From Dongia_A sp035695765 (GTDB taxonomy: Bacteria > Pseudomonadota > Alphaproteobacteria > Dongiales > Dongiaceae): 64,000 bases of DNA. Below, in pieces: positions 42,780 to 50,708 of the stretch (its first letter is position 1; the number at the start of each line of letters is the position of its first letter). The notes beneath the pieces are model-generated. The model saw only the letters and a list, made by a program, of their open reading frames with translations, had not been told where the DNA came from and searched no databases. Made by a program: the position numbers and the translations under genes. The stretch is from the NCBI GenBank assembly GCA_035695765.1, contig DASRRI010000060.1:1-64000 (forward strand), in the 5' to 3' direction.

Positions 42780-43451
42780 CTAACGCATCCGTTCCGCAAC
42801 AAGTTCCTGCAAGCGCCACAGGAAGCGGTCGTGGATGCCGAGTTCCTCGCATCTGAGCACGGTTTCCAGCAGGTAATCGGCGCCGGTGCCGGCTTCGCCG
42901 CAGGCATGGGCGATGTGGTCGGCAACGATCTCGTCGGAGATGCGGCCGGCATAGCGCTCGCCGGCGTGGTTGGCAACGAACGTCAGGCCTCGGACGGAGC
43001 CCTGCATCGTCACCAGCCGCACCCAGCGCGGAACATAGCCGTTGCCGATCATCTCCCGCCGCCAAACGGCGGCGATCTTGTCGCGCACGCCTGGTGCCGC
43101 GAGGCGATAGGCGACGCCCCGGCAGGCGCCGCCGCGATCGAGGGCGAGCATCAGGCCGGGCTTGTGGCGCGACCCACGGTATCGCCATTGCCACAGGCAG
43201 AAGCGTCGATGCCAGCCATTGAGCAGAGCCGGCCGGCTCTCCGCGAAATCCAGCTCCGGCTTCCACATCAGCGACCCATAGCCGAACAGCCACAGATCGC
43301 CTTCATCATGCTCCAACAGGATACGATCGAGGGCGGCCGCAAGCTCCTCATCCGTCTTCAACACATGCGCGCCGGGATCATCCTTCACCGGATGGGGAAA
43401 ACGCGCGGCAATCATCGCGCGGGTCAAGGCCGGTTGGCGCGGCTGCCTCAT
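42780..43451 (-). CDS. ChaC-type gamma-glutamylcyclotransferase
   Basis: Enzyme of 223 residues that cleaves the gamma-glutamyl bond, probably of glutathione, releasing 5-oxoproline. The substrate-binding signature is LWLFGYGSLMWKPELDFAES, followed by RRFCLWQWRYRGSRHKPGLMLALDRGG, typical of ChaC. The conserved RREM-I-NGY region is also present. Its ATG overlaps the Lrp stop by four bases (ATGA), so it is cotranscribed with that regulator. This links glutathione or cysteine turnover with the sulfur amino-acid locus at 44078. Confidence 0.88.
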   Translation of the reverse strand: MRQPRQPALTRAMIAARFPHPVKDDPGAHVLKTDEELAAALDRILLEHDEGDLWLFGYGSLMWKPELDFAESRPALLNGWHRRFCLWQWRYRGSRHKPGLMLALDRGGACRGVAYRLAAPGVRDKIAAVWRREMIGNGYVPRWVRLVTMQGSVRGLTFVANHAGERYAGRISDEIVADHIAHACGEAGTGADYLLETVLRCEELGIHDRFLWRLQELVAERMR

Positions 43452-43954
43452 CGCTTGGCGCGCCGGGCCGGGCGGAGTTCGGGGAGCCGGGGCTGCATCT
43501 GCACTTCGCGCAGCGCGAACGAGGTTTCCATCGAGCTGATATTGCCGACGGCGCGAAGAACAGTCTTGACGAACTCATCATAGTCCTCGAGGTCGTCCAC
43601 CAGCACGCGCAGGAAATAATCGCGCTGGCCGGTCATCAGATAGCATTCCTGCACCTGCGGAGCCTGGCTGATCACGCGCTCGAACTTCTCGATGGCGTCG
43701 TCGCTATGGATCGCGAGCTTTATTTCGACGAACGCCATCATTTTGCGCCCGAGCTTGCGCGCGTCGATGAGCGCGGTGTAGCCGGTGATGTAGCCTTCGT
43801 CCTCCAGCCGCCGCCATCGCCGCAGGCACGGTGACTGTGAGAGGCCGACATGCTCCGACAGTTCTGCTAGAGTGAGGCGGCAATTCTCCTGCAACGCCGC
43901 GAGGATCTTAAGATCCAGGGCGTCCAGATCAGGATTGGCAATTTTTTGCGCCAT
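43448..43954 (-). CDS. Lrp/AsnC family regulator (MdeR-like position)
   Basis: Feast/famine regulator of 168 residues. The winged HTH is LDLKILAALQENCRLTLAEL then EHVGLSQSPCLRRWRRLEDEGYITGY. The RAM domain includes VQECYLMTGQRDYFLRVLVDDLEDYDEF. It is divergent from a PLP lyase plus E1-type dehydrogenase gene pair; in Pseudomonas putida the Lrp-type MdeR sits in the same place and activates mdeAB. It is coupled to chaC downstream. Assignment as MdeR-equivalent rests on gene order. Confidence 0.88.
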   Translation of the reverse strand: MAQKIANPDLDALDLKILAALQENCRLTLAELSEHVGLSQSPCLRRWRRLEDEGYITGYTALIDARKLGRKMMAFVEIKLAIHSDDAIEKFERVISQAPQVQECYLMTGQRDYFLRVLVDDLEDYDEFVKTVLRAVGNISSMETSFALREVQMQPRLPELRPARRAKR

Positions 43955-43986
43955 GGACTGTATTTTTGGTGGTTTTTGCCAGTCAT

Positions 43987-44056
43987 GTCAATTCTGAGGT
44001 GGAATTAGGCGCATCTTTGCGTTGGTCGCGGCGTAGCGTGGTTAACCTGAATTGAC
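43987..44056. promoter_or_regulatory. Inverted repeats in the divergent Lrp/PLP-lyase promoter
   Basis: GTCAATTC (43987-43994) and GAATTGAC (44049-44056) are a perfect inverted pair separated by 54 bases, with AGG and CCT extending them. The palindrome GGTTAACC (44040-44047) lies beside the right copy. Spaced half-sites of this sort suit a DNA-wrapping Lrp protein. Confidence 0.45.
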
Positions 44057-44077
44057 GACGAGTCTCGGGAGACCACC

Positions 44078-45361
44078 ATGAAACAGCAATCCTATCACAA
44101 GCGCTTTGTGGGCACTCACAAGCTCAGCCCAGACACTCTGATGATGAGCTACGGCTACGACCCGAAGCTCTCCGAGGGCGCGGTCAAGCCGCCGCTCTTC
44201 ATGAGCTCGACCTTCGCCTTCCGCTCAGCGGAGGAGGGCGCGCATTTCTTCGACGTAACGGCGGGTCGCGTAAAGCTCAATGCCGAAGAGACCTCGGGGC
44301 TGGTCTATTCGCGCTTCAACAATCCGAACCTGGAAGTGCTGGAGGACCGCATCTCCATCCTCGAAGAGGCCGACGATGCCTGCGTCTTTTCCAGCGGCAT
44401 GTCGGCGATCACGACAGCGGCGATGGCGTTCCTGCGGCCCGGCATGTCGATGGTGATGAGCAAGCCGATCTATGGCGGCACGTCATCCTTGTTCTCCGGG
44501 TTTTTCCCGGATTTCGGCATCACGGTCGTGCCGATGACCGATGGCCTCAGCGTCGATGGCATCACCTCGGCGATGAACGAAGCGGCGCGGCACGGACAGC
44601 TCGGCATGGTCCTCATTGAAACGCCGGCCAATCCGACCAATACGCTGATCGACATCAGCCTGGTGGGCGGACAGTGCCTGCAGCATGGGCTGCGCACGGG
44701 GCATAAGCCGATCCTGATGGTCGACAACACGTTCCTCGGGCCGATCTACCAGAAGCCGATCCTGCACGGCGCCGACCTCGTGGCTTATTCGGTCACCAAG
44801 TATCTCGCCGGCCACAGCGATCTCGTGGCGGGTGCTGTCGCTGGGCGCAGCGACCTCATGTTTGCCGTGCGTAAATTGCGCGGGCTGCTCGGCACGCAGC
44901 TCGACCCGCACAGTGCCTGGCTGATCGGCCGGTCGCTCGAGACCCTGAGCCTGCGCATGCAGCGCGCCAACGAGAGCGCGCGGATCATCGCGGAGAGACT
45001 GCGCGAGCATCCGATGGTGGAGAGTGTGAATTATCTCGGCTTCATCAAGCCGGGCACGCGCGAGGCCAAGATCTTCGAGAAGCAATGCCATAGCGCCGGC
45101 TCGACCTTCGCCTTCAATGTCAAAGGCGGGCGCGATGTGGCTTTTCGTATCCTGAACAAGATCCAGCTGATCAAGCTGGCGGTCAGCCTGGGCGGGACCG
45201 AATCGCTGATCTGCCATCCGGCCTCCACCACCCACTCCGGCATCAAGGCGGAGGAGCGCAAGGCTCTCGGCATCACAGAGAGCACGATCCGGCTTTCGAT
45301 CGGCGTCGAGGATCCGAACGACCTGCTCGCCGACATCGAAGAGGCGATGCAGGCGGCCTAG
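44078..45361 (+). CDS. Cys/Met-metabolism PLP lyase (methionine gamma-lyase type)
   Basis: PLP enzyme of 427 residues from the Cys_Met_Meta_PP family, which includes cystathionine gamma-synthase and methionine gamma-lyase. The cofactor lysine is Lys241 in AYSVTKYLAGHSDLVAGAV. YSRFNNPNLEVLEDRI and VFSSGMSAITTAAMAFLRPG bind phosphate and substrate. SLGGTESLICHPASTTHSG is the conserved C-terminal block. The next gene encodes an E1-type 2-oxoacid dehydrogenase, which would use the 2-oxobutyrate made by a gamma-lyase; this favours methionine gamma-lyase over biosynthetic roles. It has a longer N-terminus (about 30 residues) than most relatives. Confidence 0.85.
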   Translation: MKQQSYHKRFVGTHKLSPDTLMMSYGYDPKLSEGAVKPPLFMSSTFAFRSAEEGAHFFDVTAGRVKLNAEETSGLVYSRFNNPNLEVLEDRISILEEADDACVFSSGMSAITTAAMAFLRPGMSMVMSKPIYGGTSSLFSGFFPDFGITVVPMTDGLSVDGITSAMNEAARHGQLGMVLIETPANPTNTLIDISLVGGQCLQHGLRTGHKPILMVDNTFLGPIYQKPILHGADLVAYSVTKYLAGHSDLVAGAVAGRSDLMFAVRKLRGLLGTQLDPHSAWLIGRSLETLSLRMQRANESARIIAERLREHPMVESVNYLGFIKPGTREAKIFEKQCHSAGSTFAFNVKGGRDVAFRILNKIQLIKLAVSLGGTESLICHPASTTHSGIKAEERKALGITESTIRLSIGVEDPNDLLADIEEAMQAA

Positions 45362-45388
45362 ACAAGATCCGCAGCGGGGGACGAATTG

Positions 45389-47797
45389 ATGGCACAGGCG
45401 GCGAACGCGCCGGTGGCGATTGGCGCGCAGATCTTTCCGATCGATGTCCTGCGCGACATCGAGCGCAAGGTACTGTGGCTGTCGACCCAGATCATTCATA
45501 ATGCCAATCACGAGCGCGACAATGACGATGGATTGAAGGTCGGTGGCCATCAGGCCTCCTCTGCCTCGCTCGTCACCATCATGACTGCGCTCTATTTCGC
45601 GATCCTGCGGCCGCAGGATCGCGTGGCGGTCAAGCCGCACGCCTCGCCGGTGTTCCACGCCATCCAGTATCTGCTCGGCAATCAGAACCTCGACAAGCTG
45701 AAAGACTTCCGCGCCTTCGGCGGCGCGCAATCCTACCCCTCGCGCACCAAAGACATCGACGACGTGGATTTCTCCACCGGCTCGGTCGGCCTCGGTGTCG
45801 CCATGACCTCGTTCGCCAGCCTGGTGCAGGATTACATCCGTGCCCATGGCTGGGGCCGTCACTGGCCGGAGGGGCGCATGGTTGCGCTGGTTGGCGACGC
45901 GGAGTTGGACGAGGGCAACATCTACGAGGCGCTGATCGAAGGCTGGAAGCATGGCCTGCGCAACACCTGGTGGGTAGTGGACTACAACCGGCAGAGCCTC
46001 GACGCCGTGATCTCCGCGCCACTCACGGGCAAGCTCACCAATGTGTTCGAAAACATGAGCTGGCGCGTCGTCACCGTGAAATATGGCAAGAAGCTGCAGG
46101 CCTTGCGGGAGAGGCCGGGTGGTCCGGCGGTCCTCGACTGGATCGATGAATGCGACAACGGTCTCTATTCTGCGCTGACGTTCCAGGGCGCGGCCGGCTG
46201 GCGCGCGCAATTGGCGGAGGATGTAACAGACCAGGATGCCCGCACGCTGATCAATGCGATGGATGACGAGACGCTCGCCGCGACCATGACTGACCTCGGC
46301 GGCCATTGCCTGGAAAGTCTGCTCGAGGCGTTCTCCGAGGCCGGCAACACCGATCAGCCAGTCTGTTTCATCTGCTACACCATCAAGGGGCGCGGCCTGC
46401 CGCTGGCGGGGCACAAGGACAATCACGCGGGCCTGATGAGTCCAGAGCAGATGAAGGGGTTCAAGGCCGTCAACAACATCCTCGACGGTCAGGAATGGTC
46501 GAAGAGCGCCGGCCTCAATCGCTCCGAACGCGAGTTTGAAGCGCTGTTGGCCGAGACGCCGTTCAATGCCAAGGGCAGGCGGCGTTTCGATGCGGAACGG
46601 ATCGAGGTCGGCGCGTTGCCGCTACCACCGATCAAGGGCGCGATGTCGACGCAGCAAGGCTTCGGCCAGGTCCTGGCGGAGATCGCACGGGCCGGCGGCA
46701 AGCTGGCGGAGCGGATCGTCACCACGTCGCCGGACGTCACCGTTTCCACCAATCTCGGACCTTGGGTCAACCGGCGCGGCGTGTTCGCGATGGCGGTGCA
46801 GGAAGACGTGTTCCAGGCGCGCAAGCTGATGTCGGCGCAGCGCTGGGGCAAGGGGCCGGCGGGCCAGCACATCGAGCTTGGTATCGCGGAGAACAACCTG
46901 TTCCTGATGCTGGCCGCGATGGGGCTGAGCCACAGCATTTTCGGCGAGCGGCTGCTGCCGATCGGCACGCTCTACGATCCCTTCATCGCGCGCGGTCTCG
47001 ATGCGCTGAACTATGCCTGCTATCAGGATGCGCGCTTCATCCTGGTCGCGACGCCGTCCGGCATCACGCTCGCGCCGGAAGGCGGCGCGCATCAATCGAT
47101 CGGCACACCGCTGATCGGCATGGCGCAGGACGGCATCGCCAGCTTCGAGCCGTCCTATGTCGACGAGCTCGCCGTCATCCTGGAGTGGGCACTGGAATAC
47201 ATCCAGCGCGCGCCCAAGGCGGACAAGGGCGATGCCTGGCTGCATGAGCGCGACGGCGGCTCGGTCTATCTGCGCCTCTCCACGCGCGCGATCGACCAAG
47301 TGTTGCGCCCGATGTCGCCGGAGCTGCGTGACGGCATCATCCAAGGGGGCTATTGGATGCGCCCGCCGGACGAAGGCGCCGGTCTCGCGATCGCCTTCAC
47401 CGGTGCCGTGGCGCCGGAAGTGGCGACGGCGATGGGCGAACTTCTGCAGTATTTCCCAGGCGCGGGGTTGCTGGCGATCACCTCCGCCGATCGGTTGAAT
47501 GCCGGCTGGAAGGCGGCGCAGACCGCGCAGCAGCATGGGCGTGATCAGCTCTCGCACATCGAGCGGCTGCTGGCGCCGCTGGCACGCGATGCGCGGATCG
47601 TGACCGTGCTCGACGGGCATCCGGCCACCTTGTCGTGGATGGGCGGCGTCCATGGTCACCGCGTGCACGCCCTGGGTGTCGAGCATTTCGGGCAGGCCGG
47701 GACAATTTCAGATCTCTACCGGCAATATCGCATCGATGCCGCGGCAATCGTCGAGGCGGCCATGGTTGGTATCCGCAGGCCGGTGTCAAACCCATGA
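45389..47797 (+). CDS. Homodimeric-type 2-oxoacid dehydrogenase E1 (MdeB/AceE-like)
   Basis: TPP enzyme of 802 residues related to the AceE pyruvate dehydrogenase E1 but about 80 residues shorter. The TPP/magnesium motif is VALVGDAELDEGNIYEALIEG...NTWWVVDYNRQSLD. SPVFHAIQYLLGNQ, TIKGRGLPLAGHKDNHAG and HIELGIAENNLFLMLAAMG are family blocks. In Pseudomonas putida the MdeB protein has this ancestry, and 2-oxobutyrate is the expected substrate. The ATG at 45389 follows GGGGGA; a TTG sits three bases earlier. No E2 or E3 gene is adjacent, so it must borrow them from the main complex. Confidence 0.85.
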   Translation: MAQAANAPVAIGAQIFPIDVLRDIERKVLWLSTQIIHNANHERDNDDGLKVGGHQASSASLVTIMTALYFAILRPQDRVAVKPHASPVFHAIQYLLGNQNLDKLKDFRAFGGAQSYPSRTKDIDDVDFSTGSVGLGVAMTSFASLVQDYIRAHGWGRHWPEGRMVALVGDAELDEGNIYEALIEGWKHGLRNTWWVVDYNRQSLDAVISAPLTGKLTNVFENMSWRVVTVKYGKKLQALRERPGGPAVLDWIDECDNGLYSALTFQGAAGWRAQLAEDVTDQDARTLINAMDDETLAATMTDLGGHCLESLLEAFSEAGNTDQPVCFICYTIKGRGLPLAGHKDNHAGLMSPEQMKGFKAVNNILDGQEWSKSAGLNRSEREFEALLAETPFNAKGRRRFDAERIEVGALPLPPIKGAMSTQQGFGQVLAEIARAGGKLAERIVTTSPDVTVSTNLGPWVNRRGVFAMAVQEDVFQARKLMSAQRWGKGPAGQHIELGIAENNLFLMLAAMGLSHSIFGERLLPIGTLYDPFIARGLDALNYACYQDARFILVATPSGITLAPEGGAHQSIGTPLIGMAQDGIASFEPSYVDELAVILEWALEYIQRAPKADKGDAWLHERDGGSVYLRLSTRAIDQVLRPMSPELRDGIIQGGYWMRPPDEGAGLAIAFTGAVAPEVATAMGELLQYFPGAGLLAITSADRLNAGWKAAQTAQQHGRDQLSHIERLLAPLARDARIVTVLDGHPATLSWMGGVHGHRVHALGVEHFGQAGTISDLYRQYRIDAAAIVEAAMVGIRRPVSNP

Positions 47798-47873
47798 CGG
47801 TATGAACCGCATCACTGCGGCCGTCCAACGGCTGATTCATACAGCCAGGAAACATTCGATGGAGGGTGGTCGC

Positions 47874-48098
47874 ATGCCGACAACCACCGTGATATTCCTG
47901 GGACTTCTATTCACATCGAGCACGATTGCCGCCGGTGTCGTCGCCTCGGATTTGCGTGCAACGCAGGCGGACGATCCGGGACCGGGTGTCTGGCACATTT
48001 CCGCAGGTCCAGACCCGGCGGTCTGGAAACTGAACACGCAGACCGGTGCGCTCTATTACTGCACACGTTCGAAATCTTGCAGCTTGGTCGCGGACTGA
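47874..48098 (+). CDS. Small secreted or membrane-anchored hypothetical protein
   Basis: 74-residue protein with a GGAGGG ribosome site before the ATG. Residues 4-27 form a hydrophobic signal or anchor (VIFLGLLFTSSTIAAGVVAS). The mature part contains GVWHISAGPDPAVWKLNTQT followed by GALYYC, with two cysteines (YYC and KSC) that could pair outside the cytoplasm. I do not recognise a named family, though the WKLNTQTG...Y-C motif recurs in small uncharacterised secreted proteins I recall. It lies 76 bases after the E1 gene. Confidence 0.65.
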   Translation: MPTTTVIFLGLLFTSSTIAAGVVASDLRATQADDPGPGVWHISAGPDPAVWKLNTQTGALYYCTRSKSCSLVAD

Positions 48099-48168
48099 TA
48101 GCTCTGTAGTCTTCCGGAAGTCGTTTTGAGTCTCGCCACCCGGCGAGGCTTTCCGGGGGCGCGACCAA

Positions 48169-48927
48169 ATGGACATGGCAAGCGCGGCGCTGCTGTTCGC
48201 CGCGGGGTTCGGCGGCGGGATCGCGGCGGCGATCGCAGGCGGGGCATCGCTTGTCACCTTTCCCACGTTGCTGGCCATGGGCTTGCCGCCGGTCGCTGCC
48301 AACGCCACCAATGCGGTCGGCCTGTCGCTGAGCAATTTCATGGCGGCGGTGGCGGATTGGCGAAGGCGGCCGAGCTGGGGCCGTTCCTTGAGCTGGCTGT
48401 TCGCGATCAACGTCATCGGCGGCGCGATGGGTGCATTCCTGATGCTGGAAACGCCGGCGGACCTGCTGATCCTCCTGGTTCCAGCCTTGATCGGCGGCGC
48501 CACCTTGCTGTTCGCGATCGGGCCGTGGGTGCAGCGGCATCTGCCGGCGAGCGGTGAAGGCCACCTGCAGATGGCGCGCGTCGCGTTCCCGCTGTTCCTG
48601 TCCTCGATCTACGGCGGCTATTTCGGTGCGGCGCTCGGCGTCATCAACCTCGCCATCCTGTCGATCGGCGGGCTCACGGACCTACGCAGCACGAACGTGC
48701 TCAAGAACCTCCTCATCACCGGCGTCAGCGCATCCTCCGTCTGGGTCTATGTGTGGCAGGGCGCGGTGGTCTGGCCGGCCATGGTCGTGCTGATGGCGGG
48801 CTCGATCGGCGGCGGCTATGCGGGAGGGCATCTGATCCGCGTGCTGCCGCCGCGCGGTGTGCGCATCGGCATCATCACTTTCGGCGCCGCGGCGACGGCA
48901 ATCTATGCCAACCGCTATTGGTTCTAG
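48169..48927 (+). CDS. TauE/SafE family sulfite/anion exporter
   Basis: Membrane permease of 252 residues with about seven or eight helices. The N-terminal half has ALLFAAGFGGGIAAAIAGGASLVTFPTLLAMGLPPVAANATNAVGL and the second half repeats the pattern (YGGYFGAALGVINLAILSI...LKNLLITGVSASS). Members export sulfite, sulfoacetate or similar organosulfur anions. The position next to the methionine-catabolism-like genes is compatible with a sulfur link but they are separate transcription units. The 3' end overlaps the convergent LysR gene by four bases. Confidence 0.85.
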   Translation: MDMASAALLFAAGFGGGIAAAIAGGASLVTFPTLLAMGLPPVAANATNAVGLSLSNFMAAVADWRRRPSWGRSLSWLFAINVIGGAMGAFLMLETPADLLILLVPALIGGATLLFAIGPWVQRHLPASGEGHLQMARVAFPLFLSSIYGGYFGAALGVINLAILSIGGLTDLRSTNVLKNLLITGVSASSVWVYVWQGAVVWPAMVVLMAGSIGGGYAGGHLIRVLPPRGVRIGIITFGAAATAIYANRYWF

Positions 48928-49847
48928 CGAATCTTGCTCAACGCCTGCGTTAGTTCGTTCTCGAGCCAATTGAGTCCGGCATCCTGCGCGGTGTTCTCGT
49001 GACGTAACGTCCCGACCTCGAAGCCGGGCAGCGGAAACGGCACCTCGAACTGCCGGAGACCAAAGGCAGTGGCGTGTCGCTTGGCGAGCCGGCGAGGTGC
49101 GGTCGTGATCATGTCGGATCCGGCGACGGCGGCGAAACCAGCGAGGAATTGCGGCACCGCCGCGACGACCCGGCGCTCCTTGCCAATTTTTGCCAGGGCG
49201 AAGTCGACCGATCCGCGCGCATCACCCGCGGCCGAAACCAGCAGATGCCCGCACTTGAGGTAGCGCGCGAGGTCCAGCTTGCGACCGATGACCGGATGAT
49301 CGGGACGCGCTAGCACCACGAAATTCTCCGTTATTAGCGTGCGTTGCAAGAACGGCCCGCTGGGTGCTGGAATGCCGAGGATCAGATCGATCGAGCCATT
49401 GACCAACGCAGCTCGTCCTGCTTCGTACCCCATTGAGCGGAAAGCCAGGCGGCAGTTCGGCGCGATGGTGCTGAAGCGCGCCAGGAAGTCAGGCACCAGC
49501 AAGGCAATCGCATAGTCCAATGCCGCAATGCGGAACTCGCGGGTGGCGCAGCTCGGGTCGAAGCAACGGCCCTGCTGCAGCGCGTCGCGCAAGGTCGCGA
49601 GGGCCTGCGCCACCGGCTGCGCGAGGGCGAGCGCCCGCGGTGTCGGCTGCACGCCATTGGCGCGGCGCACGAACAAGGGATCGCCAAGGATATCGCGCAG
49701 GCGGGTCAGGGCGTGACTGATCGCCGGCTGGGTCAAGCCGAGCTGCTGTGCGACCGTAGTGAGCTTGCGGTGCCTGAGAGCACCATCCAGCACCATGAGC
49801 AGGGTCAGATCCAACCGACGTAGTTCGATATCACTTATATCTTCCAT
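48924..49847 (-). CDS. LysR family transcriptional regulator
   Basis: LysR regulator of 307 residues. The HTH is LTLLMVLDGALRHRKLTTVAQQLGLTQPAISHALTRLRDILGDPLFVRR, one of the NodD/PcpR-like subgroup N-termini. The effector domain contains FRIAALDYAIALLVPDFLAR and further periplasmic-binding-like strands. It is divergent from the quinone reductase-like gene (77-base gap), and such pairs usually have the LysR protein controlling its neighbour. The AT-rich gap (49850-49885) contains a TTCAATTTAATTCATAA stretch that could be the LysR box. Confidence 0.9.
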   Translation of the reverse strand: MEDISDIELRRLDLTLLMVLDGALRHRKLTTVAQQLGLTQPAISHALTRLRDILGDPLFVRRANGVQPTPRALALAQPVAQALATLRDALQQGRCFDPSCATREFRIAALDYAIALLVPDFLARFSTIAPNCRLAFRSMGYEAGRAALVNGSIDLILGIPAPSGPFLQRTLITENFVVLARPDHPVIGRKLDLARYLKCGHLLVSAAGDARGSVDFALAKIGKERRVVAAVPQFLAGFAAVAGSDMITTAPRRLAKRHATAFGLRQFEVPFPLPGFEVGTLRHENTAQDAGLNWLENELTQALSKIR

Positions 49848-49924
49848 GAAGCGATTTCAATTTAATTCATAACAGCCTTTACATACATCAAAGGGCATCG
49901 AGACACCAGTCATGAGATGCCAAG

Positions 49925-50650
49925 ATGGACACGATCAGCAACCTGGATGCACCAACCGTCAACAAGAGCCGAGCGCCGCTCAAGGCGCTGGTCGTCTTGG
50001 CCCATCCGGAACGGCACAGCTTCAACGGGGCGATGGCGGACACGGCCGTGGAGACCCTGCGCGGGCTCGGCCACGACGTTGCTTTCTCCGATCTTTACCG
50101 GATGAATTGGGATCCGGTCTCTGACCGGCGCAACTTCGCAACCGTGAAGAATGCCGAATATTTCAAGCAGCAGGTCGAAGAGGATCACGCCACCGGAAGC
50201 AACGGCTTCGCGCCGCACGTCGAGGCGGAGATTGCCAAGCTGGAGGCGGCCGATCTGATGATCTGGCAGTTTCCGTTGTGGTGGTTCAGCGTGCCCGGCA
50301 TCCTAAAAGGCTGGGTGGACAAGGTATTCGCCTTCAATCGGGTCTATGGCCGCGGCCGCTTCTATGAGAAGGGACTCTATCGCGGCAAGCGGGCGCTGCT
50401 GTCCTTGACCACAGGCGGCAGCGGCGAAGAGGCATACCAGCCAGGCGGCTTCAATGGCGACATCAACGGCATCTTGCGTCCGATCCAACGCGGCATGCTG
50501 GAGTTCGTCGGATACGATGTGTTGCAGCCGCAGATCATCTGGGGACCGGCACAGATCACGGAGGAGGAGCGCAAGGCTTACCTGGCCGCATGGCGGGAAC
50601 GTCTGACCCGCATCGCGCAGGAAGAGCCGATCGTGGTTGGAAACTATTGA
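49925..50650 (+). CDS. NAD(P)H:quinone oxidoreductase-like flavoprotein (MdaB/KefF fold)
   Basis: Flavodoxin-like FMN/FAD protein of 241 residues. ALVVLAHPERHSFNGAMADTAVE is the FMN/FAD phosphate-binding start of the NQO1/MdaB/KefF group. MIWQFPLWWFSVPGILKGWVDKVFA is the conserved active-site block, and SLTTGGSGEEAYQPGGFNGDI is also typical. It probably reduces quinones by two electrons and guards against redox-cycling compounds. It is divergent from the LysR gene that likely regulates it. A convergent hairpin follows the stop. Confidence 0.9.
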   Translation: MDTISNLDAPTVNKSRAPLKALVVLAHPERHSFNGAMADTAVETLRGLGHDVAFSDLYRMNWDPVSDRRNFATVKNAEYFKQQVEEDHATGSNGFAPHVEAEIAKLEAADLMIWQFPLWWFSVPGILKGWVDKVFAFNRVYGRGRFYEKGLYRGKRALLSLTTGGSGEEAYQPGGFNGDINGILRPIQRGMLEFVGYDVLQPQIIWGPAQITEEERKAYLAAWRERLTRIAQEEPIVVGNY

Positions 50651-50662
50651 TCCATGCCCAAA

Positions 50663-50684
50663 GGGCCGGCATCGCTGCCGGCCC
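50663..50684. terminator. Hairpin between convergent quinone reductase and iron-ADH genes
   Basis: GGGCCGGCA (50663-50671) and TGCCGGCCC (50676-50684) form a perfect nine-pair stem with a TCGC loop. On the minus strand TTTGGGC follows. It lies between two convergent stops and could end transcription from both sides. Confidence 0.6.
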
Positions 50685-50708
50685 CATGACGTTCGGAGGG
50701 AACCGCGA

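Noticed and set aside
44483..46426. A 647-codon open frame on the minus strand
   Set aside because: It is antisense to the PLP lyase and E1 genes, both of which have clear family motifs; the frame has none.
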